Source of the DNA: a virus
Reading direction: 5' to 3' (one strand)
IMG/VR virus record: IMGVR_UViG_3300033153_006701
Coordinates: 1 to 64,000 of that record
DNA length: 64,000 bases
The notes beneath the pieces were generated by a model, which did not search any database, was not told the DNA's origin, and saw only the letters and a list, made by a program, of their open reading frames with translations. Numbering within the stretch: position 1 is the first letter of the stretch; each line of letters starts with the position of its first letter. Shown piece after piece: positions 26,453 to 34,860 of the stretch. The translations under genes and the position numbers were made by a program.

Positions 26453-27676
26453 TTAGATAACCACCCTAAACAAGATAGGTGTTGCTCCCGCATACTGATT
26501 TTCTACAAGTAGCTTTTCATCGGCCTCAGGCAAGAAGTCAGTCAGAAGAGTATTCCGCACCTTGTTATCCTCGAGGCTCGAGGGCCTATGAATGAACACT
26601 TTGTCAAATGGTTTAGTAGTGGTCCCTACGTTCTTGATAAGATCGGAGGTAGAGAGAACGCGCTCTATCATCTCGTTGAAGATAAGCTGTTCTCCAATGT
26701 CTAGATTGTCGATATAGGTAGAAACATTGGTAGTCACTGAAGAGACGATCGATGCCTGTTCATCAGAGGTTGCGCGGTGCTTCAGAGTGAGGTCCCCAAT
26801 CATTGAAACACCTATCTCTCTAGGACCTCGAACAGAAGACACGTTCCCATATCCTTGATTTTTCCAGACAGCCTGCCATACAGCCTGTTCTAGAGAAGCA
26901 GAGACCGAAGGAACCGTGGCCTTGATGAGAACATCAAAGCTTCCAATGCCATGGAAGTATGGAATGAGAGATACGTCTGCTACACCTGGCACTGCCAGGG
27001 CTGTGAGGCGGATAGAGGTTTGGTTGGCTCTCTCAGCAGCGATGACCTGATTAGACAAGCGGAAGCGATAGTTAGTATCACCCTCGATCTCCCTCCCTAC
27101 GTTGATCTCCCCTTCGTTGTTAACCTTCAGAGAGTTGTTCAATGAATCCGTGTAGTCAGTAAAATCATGATGAATAAGCTGACCCGCACCTACGTTAGCA
27201 GCAGCCCCAGGCCTGATGGCCTCTACTGCTACAAAGCTCTCGGACTGGTCAGAGGGGAGCAGTGTCTGAAATGGAATCCGATAGGTGATACCTGAGCCAG
27301 CACTACCTGTGCTAACCACTCTTCCTGCAGGAAGAATAATAGAGCTACTCGAGTTAATGGTCCCAAAGGTCCCAAGATCTACATAGAAGCGGACTAGACG
27401 GTCAGCTGCAGAGATAGAAGATGTGGTCTCTCCATGCCGAGGAAGACCAAGCATCTGGCCGATGAAATCTAGATACTTTGCGTTAGCACCGTCGATGAAA
27501 CCAAGAGCAATGTTCTGATCAAAAGTCTTCCACTGACGACCTAGCTTCTTGCTGAGTGCCTGGACAAGTGCACGAGTCTTACTACCTGGAGAGGTTCTTG
27601 TGATGTTCGTATTGTTAACAACATCGAAGAGCAAGTCTCCAAATATCTTGCTCTCTGACTCAGCGAAAATAGGCAT
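26453..27676 (-). CDS. Baseplate J-like protein (gp6/gp47-type wedge)
   Basis: This 407-residue protein matches the baseplate J-like family (P2 gpJ, T4 gp6-related). The N terminus, FGDLLFDVVNNTNITRTSPG, is the classic start in which a helix is followed by 'xxxxtxxspGsxxrxl'. It is followed by IALGFIDGANAKYLDFIG. The middle has FRLSNQVIAAERANQTS and LTALAVPGVADVSLIPY, where 'fRxrixxxxxxxxxatxxxixxxaxxvpGVxdvxv' is the family hallmark. The family forms the wedge ring that links the tail hub to the outer baseplate. It lies beside the gp25-like gene, as in many contractile phages. The start ATG 27676 lies twelve bases below that gene. Length is normal for the family. Confidence 0.85.
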   Translation of the reverse strand: MPIFAESESKIFGDLLFDVVNNTNITRTSPGSKTRALVQALSKKLGRQWKTFDQNIALGFIDGANAKYLDFIGQMLGLPRHGETTSSISAADRLVRFYVDLGTFGTINSSSSIILPAGRVVSTGSAGSGITYRIPFQTLLPSDQSESFVAVEAIRPGAAANVGAGQLIHHDFTDYTDSLNNSLKVNNEGEINVGREIEGDTNYRFRLSNQVIAAERANQTSIRLTALAVPGVADVSLIPYFHGIGSFDVLIKATVPSVSASLEQAVWQAVWKNQGYGNVSSVRGPREIGVSMIGDLTLKHRATSDEQASIVSSVTTNVSTYIDNLDIGEQLIFNEMIERVLSTSDLIKNVGTTTKPFDKVFIHRPSSLEDNKVRNTLLTDFLPEADEKLLVENQYAGATPILFRVVI

Positions 27677-27688
27677 CAGTCAAACTCC

Positions 27689-28159
27689 TTAAGCAAAGTC
27701 GAATTCAGTCTGGCCCCATGGAAGAACAAAGAGGCCCTGCTCAGTGCTATCAAATATGGTGGATACAACAATAGGATCTGATATGTCCAGCTGGTTATTA
27801 GTTGTTGCGATAGCCAGTATCGAGATCGCAATCATAACCTTATATACACCAACTGGAATCACCCGAACACTCACGTCTTCAGAAAGCACTATACCAGCTG
27901 CTATGAGCGCTGTCTTCACTCTGTCCTGAATTAGTTGACCCATTTCACGGGTGTTGGGTTCCCCAAGGAAGTCTGACAGGTTCGCCCCAATAGTAGGTTC
28001 ACGCTCCCAGTCTAACAGTTCTGACCTAACAATGTTTGCAACCTCGTTGCGGATCGACTGGAGATAGTCATAGGAGGTGTCCCGAATGTCGCCATCGTCA
28101 TCGATAGCATAGTCTCCGTCCCATGTGAATTCCAGATCAATACTGTCATAGTCACTCAT
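27689..28159 (-). CDS. gp25-like baseplate wedge protein
   Basis: This 156-residue protein belongs to the gp25-like (P2 gpW, T4 gp25) baseplate family. Its N terminus has the acidic beta start IDLEFTWDGDYAID, then DTSYDYLQSIRNEVANIVRS. The diagnostic core is EPNTREMGQLIQDRVKTAL followed by VSVRVIPVGVYKVMIAISI. gp25 binds the J-like and hub proteins and nucleates sheath assembly. The gene is adjacent to the J-like gene in the same order as in other contractile phages. ATG 28159 is followed downstream by a twelve-base gap to the J-like start. The size is slightly above the usual 110-140 residues. Confidence 0.82.
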   Translation of the reverse strand: MSDYDSIDLEFTWDGDYAIDDDGDIRDTSYDYLQSIRNEVANIVRSELLDWEREPTIGANLSDFLGEPNTREMGQLIQDRVKTALIAAGIVLSEDVSVRVIPVGVYKVMIAISILAIATTNNQLDISDPIVVSTIFDSTEQGLFVLPWGQTEFDFA

Positions 28160-28163
28160 GCGT

Positions 28164-28508
28164 TTATCCTAATGCGGCAATCATCACTACCAAGTTCTTT
28201 GCTGTAGAAGCAAATAGGGCAACGGGAGGAAAAGGAATACAGTTAGGGAACGGAGTCATCATGGTTTGAGGAATCATTCGGATCCAGTCGTTCATCTGGA
28301 CAAACAAGCCTCCCATTCGAATATTCTCCGAGGTAGTACCAAAAGAGACAGAACCACCCATACTGATATAGACACCATTCTCATCTGCTGCAACGGCATT
28401 CTTCTTGTTGCCCACCAGGGCTACAGAGTTAGGGGTACACTGGAACCCTGCCTCTGCATTCTTAGTAGCTCGCCAAATTTTGAAGTTACGTTTCTGTGGA
28501 TCAGCCAT
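28164..28508 (-). CDS. Small hub-associated or spike-like protein, unknown family (114 aa)
   Basis: This 114-residue protein was not recognised. It begins MADPQKRNFKIWRATKNAEA and has a Gly/Ser-rich middle (SMGGSVSFGTTSENIR) and a Met/Pro-rich hydrophobic end (MTPFPNCIPFPPVALFAS, then NLVVMIAALG). Placement between an OB-fold spike candidate and the gp25-like protein suggests a tail-tip or plug component, as in phages that carry a PAAR-like tip at this position. However, the sequence does not show the His/Cys metal site of PAAR proteins. ATG 28508 overlaps the upstream stop. Confidence in a specific function is low. Confidence 0.45.
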   Translation of the reverse strand: MADPQKRNFKIWRATKNAEAGFQCTPNSVALVGNKKNAVAADENGVYISMGGSVSFGTTSENIRMGGLFVQMNDWIRMIPQTMMTPFPNCIPFPPVALFASTAKNLVVMIAALG

Positions 28509-28924
28509 TAGAAAGACGTTAGACCTCCTCCCATTAATTTGTATGCTCCAGTCTTAACCTCATTCTCTCTATCTTCCTTGGTCAAGAAATCAACATCCTC
28601 GCCACCAATGATCTCAATCATGGGCTTCCTGGCCCCGTGTCTGCCACGCCAATAGATGCGACACTTCATCCCCTTGCGTACTTGTCCCCAGCGAGTAAAG
28701 ACATCCTCGAGATCATTGAGCAAAGGGACGTAAGCTCCGTTAGCAATCGTCTCTCCTGTTGCATGGTCGATGACCTTGACCTGCAGGTCCTCTTTTCGAA
28801 CATCTTCAATCATGCCATAGGACATTCTATCTTCAGTCACACTAGGCTGTTCGGCCTTAGTGTGAGCTCCTTCAATAGCCGTGTGGGCTTTCGAGCGAGG
28901 AGATGAATATCCAAAAGAAGACAT
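28508..28924 (-). CDS. Putative OB-fold baseplate spike/hub protein (gpV/gp5-type N-terminal domain)
   Basis: This 138-residue protein has the strand pattern of the OB domain at the base of phage spikes (P2 gpV, T4 gp5 N-terminal): SYGMIEDVRKEDLQVKVIDH, then AYVPLLNDLEDVFTRWG and GMKCRIYWRGRHGARKPMIE. The opening is Ser/Ala-rich and the tail YKLMGGGLTSF is short, so there is no beta-helix needle attached. This suggests the OB ring may bind a separate tip, possibly the 114-residue neighbour. ATG 28924 lies just two bases after the stop of the giant hub gene. The OB assignment is from pattern only and needs structure prediction to confirm. Confidence 0.6.
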   Translation of the reverse strand: MSSFGYSSPRSKAHTAIEGAHTKAEQPSVTEDRMSYGMIEDVRKEDLQVKVIDHATGETIANGAYVPLLNDLEDVFTRWGQVRKGMKCRIYWRGRHGARKPMIEIIGGEDVDFLTKEDRENEVKTGAYKLMGGGLTSF

Positions 28925-28926
28925 GA

Positions 28927-31900
28927 TTACCTCTCGGTCCCCGTTAACCAGGCAGAAAAACTACCTTGTGGTCGGAACCAGTTGTTTGGGTTGATTTTAT
29001 CATACAGGTGTTCAGCGTATAGTGGGCTAGTTGCTCGAGTCCTGCTGCTCCAACGAGCAACACTCTGGGCGAAGGAACCTTTATTGCTTCGCGTCGGAAC
29101 CCCACCAAGCATTGGTTTTCCTTGAAGAACCAGGGGACTGAAGCGAAGAGGGTGGGCCAATTGACTACGGGTCAATAGCTTATCTAGGATAAATGTACCA
29201 ATGAAGTTATGGCGAACGGCACCAACGATAGCAGTTTTTGCCAGGGTAGTCGCCAGAGCTCCAAAAGAAACGCTTTCAGAAGATTGAGCAAATGAGTTAG
29301 CTAAACCTTTAGCTGCGAGAGGGTTAGGGAGACCAAGACCAGGAACAAACACAGTGTGACCGCCTGTGCTGACGCCGGGCAAAGACCTTAATCCTATCTT
29401 GTTCAAAGCATGTTCAGCAATTAGGCCCATAGCATCCATGGAAGCCATGGTAGTAACTTCGTTCACATGCACGCACATGCATGGAGTGATTTCCGTAATG
29501 AACCCATGCTGTTGCGAGAACTTATGGACGACCTGTTCTACCTCAATGGGGCCGAACATATCATTGTACTCATCAAGGACATAGCAGATGTCATAGGGCT
29601 TGATACGAGGATTCCCAATAATGATGATACTGCCACGATACCCATAGCCCATAGACTCCTTGAGCAGAGACTGGGCATACCGCTTAGCCGCTTCCTCCCC
29701 GATGCAGTTAGGATAGGACGCAAACATCTCTCTCTTCTCTTCGTCCGGGATAGCGTCATCTACCCTAAGAGTGAAGGTCTCTGCCTCGTCAAGCTTGAGG
29801 GACTGTGTCTTTTCATCCGGTGATGGTTCATCATCTTCATATTGTACGGTACAAATATTGAAGGTGTTCCAGGAGGTAGACTTTATGTCATTGTGGATGA
29901 TGTGCTGCGTGCTGGTTAGCACATGGTAGTTACGGAACGGCTTGATGATACCTCTGTCCTTCGACATCTGGAGCAAAGCTCGATTGACGACAACCTCTCG
30001 TAGGTCATCGTCTACGGTCTTAGCCTTTCCGGTAACAATGGCCTTAACTCTCTTACTCAGAGACTGATTAGCCTTGGTAGCATCAGTCACTTCTTCAAGA
30101 GCATCTACACTCTTGTCTACAAATTTACTAACAGAATCATAAGCTCTGTCTTCTTTTCCTGTAGGCTTACGGGCAAAGTAGAGCTGGTTGGGGAGGCCAA
30201 AGAAGAGAGTCATGCGGGCACCCCAAACATCATCATAGGGGACGGGGTAGGCGATCCAACCTGGGTGGCGTAGAGTCATCTCTTGGATAACGTCCCAAGC
30301 AGTCGCCCGATAGAGTTTGTATACTGTATTGTCGTACAGGCCATTCAGTCCAGAGTTACCAGTAGGAGCAAAGATGTTGTCGTCGGCAGGTGTAGGAATA
30401 ATCTCCCACTTATTAGTCAACAAGGCACGGGACTTGTCCTTTGGGTCAGCTGGATCCCAACGACCAAAATGCGTTATCTCTGGGGCAGCCATCATCTCTT
30501 CTAGAATTGTAGCCGTACTGGAGTCACCAGCACTGAACCAACCAGCACTAAATTCTTTGACATCTCCATAGACGTTCTGTACTAGCTCGATACCATAGCT
30601 CTGACAGGTGATCTCAATAATGTCGTCAGAAGGTGAGAAGGAAACATCTGTGATTACTCCATTGAGAACCTTCTCGAGCTCGTCAGGTTGATTGTCGTAC
30701 CCTAGTCTCAGCTGCATGGCAATGCCTGGCTGCAACATGAGAGAGGCAATTGGGTTCTCTAGGCCAGTATTAGCTGCGCCTGGTGCGAGACTTTCCTTCG
30801 CTAAAGTGTCATCGGCTTTCCTTGGCTCGGTCTCTCGTCCCTGTCCCTGGAACTTCCGGTTACTAAGGACACCAGAAACATTGGTAAGTCGGATGATAGC
30901 AAGATCAGCAGGGAGCTTCTTGTTTCGGACCACCTCAATATCAACGACTGAGCTATAGCCAAAGAAGTCATCGAACTTATACTTCTTCCGCTCCCCCTCA
31001 TCTGACTCAATGAAGTAGAGCTTGAAGGTAGGATAGGCTCTCATAATAGAGTAGCCCTGTGTCTTGATAAGATCCTTCTCTAGCTGCTCGACACTCTTAG
31101 TGAACAAAGATTCGTTGGTGGGATCGAAGCCGACGATTGGGCCAGGAGACTTATGGAACTCACTATCTAGGACCTCGAGGGGAGGAAGGACAGAAGTCTT
31201 GTTCGCATTGGCTCGGACTTCAAAATGAAGATGAGCTCCTGTCGAGTACCCTGTGTTCCCTACTTTACCAAGAGGATCTCCCTTCTTGACATAGACTGGC
31301 TCGTTGCTCTCATAGAAACGCTTAGACAATGCCTGAATCATTGGTTCGTCTGGCCACTGGAGATGTGTGTAGACAGTGCGGTAGCCTCCTGCATGTATCA
31401 GACGAATGGTGACTGCCGTATCATGCTGCTTCAGCCGAATCTTTTCACGTAGTTTCAAAGGGTCTCTTCCCTGTGACTCTTTATACTCTCCCCAGGTCTC
31501 GTTGTAGGTAAGATACTTGTCCGGGATTACCTCTATCTTCCCATCTGCTGCGGCAAGGACCGTCAACAGTTTAGAAGTATTCCCAGGCCCACCGTTACGG
31601 ACGATGTCAATCCCTCTATGAGGAGCCGTGGAGATACCACCTCGGACCACACCGAAGTGACTAGATATATGCGTGTTCTCACTCTCAGATGTTGGCCAAC
31701 CCCATTCAGGGTCTGCATTAGGATCTAGAGATGGAGGAGGCTTAACATAGGAAGAGGCAGGAAGATGGTCCAAGGTATCCTTGATTCCAAAGCGATGCTG
31801 TGCAACCTCTGCCCCGCGTGCACCTGTCATAGTCTTTTGGGGGCGAGTTTTTATGGTCTCGAGATAGAGATCTGCTCCAAGAGTAATTTTCTTCAGAGCC

Positions 31901-34854
31901 ATCCCTCCTAACGTAGAGAGAGCTGACGAGAGGGCCCCTTCCTGATCGGGAGCTACGAGCACAGATTTTTTTCCAGCCTCTGTAGTACGAGAGTCAGCAG
32001 CTCGAGATTTGAGCGTGTTGATGGCTGTTTTTCTAGACTCAGGGAGAGTCTTTGATACTAGCCACTCAGCCCATTTCTTTATTCTAGTAGAAACTCTATC
32101 AGCATCACGACTGGGGCCCCCAGCAACAACATCTTCACGTATCTGTCCTGCGCGATCTGGACCAATAATTGTCCCCTCATAGACCTCTGTTAGCCAATCG
32201 TCCTCAGCCTGAAAACGCTTGTCTCCTTGTACAGTTATGATTGCAGTCTTCGCAGCATTGATTACATCGTTCCCAATCAGTTTGTCTGAGCCCTCTATCT
32301 GTGGGTTGTACAAATAGAAATCTGGATTGATCAGGCTTGCAATACCAATGTTATACAGCCCAAGGTTCTCTAGCTCATGAGTATCTTCAAGATACTGAGC
32401 TACACGATCATAACTGTCATCCTGCTGAAGAGCGTTAACCACTTGAGAAAGAGGAAAGTCCGGATAGGCGTTGTTCCCACCGGCAGCTGTTGAAGCAGAG
32501 ATAAGCTCACGGACACTTTCGAACTGCTTCAGCTCAATCAGTTCTGAGTTGAGAATGCGATCAGCTAATTCAGAGACCTTCCCAGTAAAGAGATTCATAG
32601 CCTCCTGGCCAGGACCGAGCGAAGCAATATCATGTGTCTCTTTTGTGCGATCTGCTATTAGAGTATTTAGCTGTTCTCTTTCTTCCGAAGAAAGGTCCTC
32701 TCCCTTACCAACCTTTTCCCAGAGGCCGAGAACTAAGCCAACATTCTTTTGTGGAGCTATTACTGGCTCAAAGTTAACAACACCGGCCAGACCAGCAGTT
32801 CTGACTGGGGCACTACCAAATCCTTTCGGAGGGGGAGTTGGACCAATCTTAACCGCAGCGCGGCGTTCTTGAATAAACGGCAAGAGGTCCTCCGCTAATC
32901 TTTTCCCAGCTACTGCATTTCCATCCACAACATTAATAAGCATAAAGGCCAGATCTGCTATTGACGACTCAGTAATCAAGTTCAAATACTTTAGAACCTC
33001 CAACATAGTGAGATGTAGATAGAGCCCATATTGTGTAGCCGAATTAGCATAAGCATCTTCGGTTCCGTCCCGGGTCCCTCCATACCTATAGGAAGAAGCA
33101 ACATCCCTGTTATATAGATGGATAGATCCTTCGTCATCTGGGGCCAAATCACCTGCTCCAATTAGAGGGAGACCAGCAAGCCCTAAGACAGGGCCTAAGG
33201 CTGCTGCTGCAACAGACCCAAGACCTGACACTCCTACTCTAGCCTTTCCTACTATTGGAAGTTTATCTGAATCTACACTGAAGCCAGACTTTGAGTTAAA
33301 ACTAAAAGCATCTGAGACAAACTCGAGAGATTGACCAAGTACGTCGAGCACAGCATTCCTTAGCTGATAGCTAGAGGTAAACGATGTTCCTGCTACCAGT
33401 TTCTCTTGGGTCTCAGGGGTGACCGGGTTGTCGACCAGAGTGAAGACTGCACTGTAGGTTCCCGGTTTACCAGGAACAGTAGAGGTGCTCATGTCCTCTA
33501 CAATGAATTCTTTGAGCCCACAGAGATTAACGAGCTCGTTACGGAGACGTATGTTCCTCATACCAGCGGGGACCTGGCGCATCTTCCTTCCCTGGCTCTC
33601 TACCATGTTGTACCAGGTAGCAAGAGCTGCAATCCCGTCCTCATGAGGAGTCAGGATAGAAAGAGAGACGATACCATCTGTGCTTCCAATGTGTTGAAAG
33701 GTTGGATAACAGTGTCCGGTCATAGGAATGGTAGCAAGTGTATTCTCGAAACTGATTGAAATTCCTGTGATAATTAGACCCATGTCATCAAAGGCAAATA
33801 CTTCCTCCTTCTGCATGAGTAACTTTGACTCTGCTCCTGTTCCTTCTCCCTTTGCTGCCTCCTCTAATGTGATATCTAGCCTGTCATGCCATTCAATGAT
33901 TGAACCACGCTTATCTGTTGTGACGTTCCAATCTGTTCCCTCTCCTACTAGGACACCCATAGAGGCAAGCTCTTTCTCCTTGCTTGCGATCTTTCCTCTG
34001 AGAACGCTCTTCACGTCTTCAAGACGAGGGGCTTCTTCAGGGAGATCGATAAAGGAGGAAGTATTCCAGACCTCTCTTACTGGGGCTATGTTCATGTCCA
34101 GTTGTTCTTTAACCTGGACGATGAGAGCACCGGGCATTCCAGCAAATTCACTTGTTCCAATCGCTGGAGTGAACTGTGTATACTTCACTATCTCGCTGTC
34201 CATCTCTTTGAGGGCAGCTATGTCGCTCCTTAGAGCATTGAACATCTTCTTAGCGACTAGCATGTACTGGCTGACAAACATCTCTGTACCAGGAGTAGAG
34301 AGGTGACCCACTTCAGCGTCTCCAGGATAGGGACCGCGCATCTGCTCAGCCTTATAGAGGAGCCTCCAAGCCTTAGAATGCTTAGGGTTCCGGACGCCCT
34401 TGGGAATGAAGATGTCCTCACGGAAGATGAAGTCGTTAGAATAAGGGAAGTAATTGAACCAGGAAAACATTAGATTCAGTGTGAGAACATTAGTATCTGA
34501 ACCAGCAGCATCAACTATCTCGAGCTGCTTGAGTGCAAGAACCATGGCTTGGTCATTCTTATCGTTGGCGAGACCTAGGACACTCTTACGGATGAAAGCA
34601 TTCTCAACCCAGCAGAAGGGAGTGACGCGAATCTGGGAGACAAGGTCACGTAGCTTCTTTAGCTCATCACCTTGATCAACTATCTGAATTGTGACAGCAA
34701 TATCAATCTGTGAGTATTCAGAGCTCAGCTTGATAGACGAACGGGTACGCAGAGTCGACCAGTAGTTGTTACTGGAGTTCCTCATGACCCTGATGTTCTC
34801 TGGAGGAACTACAAAGTCAATGTCGTTGATTTGGAAACTGCCGGTATCGGTCAT
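28927..34854 (-). CDS. Giant tail hub protein with M23 peptidase domain
   Basis: This 1975-residue protein combines several tail-tip functions. Residues 1-150 resemble a distal-tail-type domain (FQINDIDFVVPPENIRVM). About 1060-1230 is an M23 (LytM-type) metallopeptidase with its zinc ligands in sequence: HRGID at about 1078-1082, a THLQW stretch, and HLHFE at about 1207-1211, with KKGDPLGKVGNTGYSTGAHL before it. M23 enzymes cut peptidoglycan cross-bridges, useful for penetration. About 1290-1790 resembles gp27/late-control-D hub domains (NGVITDVSFSPSDDIIEITC, QSYGIELVQNVYGDV). The tail end is Ser/Arg-rich. ATG 34854. The gene lies between the tape-measure-position proteins and the OB-fold gene. 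The fusion is unusually long for a hub. Confidence 0.8.
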   Translation of the reverse strand: MTDTGSFQINDIDFVVPPENIRVMRNSSNNYWSTLRTRSSIKLSSEYSQIDIAVTIQIVDQGDELKKLRDLVSQIRVTPFCWVENAFIRKSVLGLANDKNDQAMVLALKQLEIVDAAGSDTNVLTLNLMFSWFNYFPYSNDFIFREDIFIPKGVRNPKHSKAWRLLYKAEQMRGPYPGDAEVGHLSTPGTEMFVSQYMLVAKKMFNALRSDIAALKEMDSEIVKYTQFTPAIGTSEFAGMPGALIVQVKEQLDMNIAPVREVWNTSSFIDLPEEAPRLEDVKSVLRGKIASKEKELASMGVLVGEGTDWNVTTDKRGSIIEWHDRLDITLEEAAKGEGTGAESKLLMQKEEVFAFDDMGLIITGISISFENTLATIPMTGHCYPTFQHIGSTDGIVSLSILTPHEDGIAALATWYNMVESQGRKMRQVPAGMRNIRLRNELVNLCGLKEFIVEDMSTSTVPGKPGTYSAVFTLVDNPVTPETQEKLVAGTSFTSSYQLRNAVLDVLGQSLEFVSDAFSFNSKSGFSVDSDKLPIVGKARVGVSGLGSVAAAALGPVLGLAGLPLIGAGDLAPDDEGSIHLYNRDVASSYRYGGTRDGTEDAYANSATQYGLYLHLTMLEVLKYLNLITESSIADLAFMLINVVDGNAVAGKRLAEDLLPFIQERRAAVKIGPTPPPKGFGSAPVRTAGLAGVVNFEPVIAPQKNVGLVLGLWEKVGKGEDLSSEEREQLNTLIADRTKETHDIASLGPGQEAMNLFTGKVSELADRILNSELIELKQFESVRELISASTAAGGNNAYPDFPLSQVVNALQQDDSYDRVAQYLEDTHELENLGLYNIGIASLINPDFYLYNPQIEGSDKLIGNDVINAAKTAIITVQGDKRFQAEDDWLTEVYEGTIIGPDRAGQIREDVVAGGPSRDADRVSTRIKKWAEWLVSKTLPESRKTAINTLKSRAADSRTTEAGKKSVLVAPDQEGALSSALSTLGGMALKKITLGADLYLETIKTRPQKTMTGARGAEVAQHRFGIKDTLDHLPASSYVKPPPSLDPNADPEWGWPTSESENTHISSHFGVVRGGISTAPHRGIDIVRNGGPGNTSKLLTVLAAADGKIEVIPDKYLTYNETWGEYKESQGRDPLKLREKIRLKQHDTAVTIRLIHAGGYRTVYTHLQWPDEPMIQALSKRFYESNEPVYVKKGDPLGKVGNTGYSTGAHLHFEVRANANKTSVLPPLEVLDSEFHKSPGPIVGFDPTNESLFTKSVEQLEKDLIKTQGYSIMRAYPTFKLYFIESDEGERKKYKFDDFFGYSSVVDIEVVRNKKLPADLAIIRLTNVSGVLSNRKFQGQGRETEPRKADDTLAKESLAPGAANTGLENPIASLMLQPGIAMQLRLGYDNQPDELEKVLNGVITDVSFSPSDDIIEITCQSYGIELVQNVYGDVKEFSAGWFSAGDSSTATILEEMMAAPEITHFGRWDPADPKDKSRALLTNKWEIIPTPADDNIFAPTGNSGLNGLYDNTVYKLYRATAWDVIQEMTLRHPGWIAYPVPYDDVWGARMTLFFGLPNQLYFARKPTGKEDRAYDSVSKFVDKSVDALEEVTDATKANQSLSKRVKAIVTGKAKTVDDDLREVVVNRALLQMSKDRGIIKPFRNYHVLTSTQHIIHNDIKSTSWNTFNICTVQYEDDEPSPDEKTQSLKLDEAETFTLRVDDAIPDEEKREMFASYPNCIGEEAAKRYAQSLLKESMGYGYRGSIIIIGNPRIKPYDICYVLDEYNDMFGPIEVEQVVHKFSQQHGFITEITPCMCVHVNEVTTMASMDAMGLIAEHALNKIGLRSLPGVSTGGHTVFVPGLGLPNPLAAKGLANSFAQSSESVSFGALATTLAKTAIVGAVRHNFIGTFILDKLLTRSQLAHPLRFSPLVLQGKPMLGGVPTRSNKGSFAQSVARWSSRTRATSPLYAEHLYDKINPNNWFRPQGSFSAWLTGTER

Positions 34855-34860
34855 GCGCTC

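Noticed and set aside
28164-28508. PAAR-type spike tip
   Set aside because: Position is right but the metal-binding His/Cys pattern and the repeating short strands of PAAR proteins were not seen.
33728-34306. 192-residue plus-strand open frame
   Set aside because: It lies inside the hub gene on the opposite strand, is Ser/Leu-rich and shows no domain; it is a shadow of the minus-strand coding sequence.
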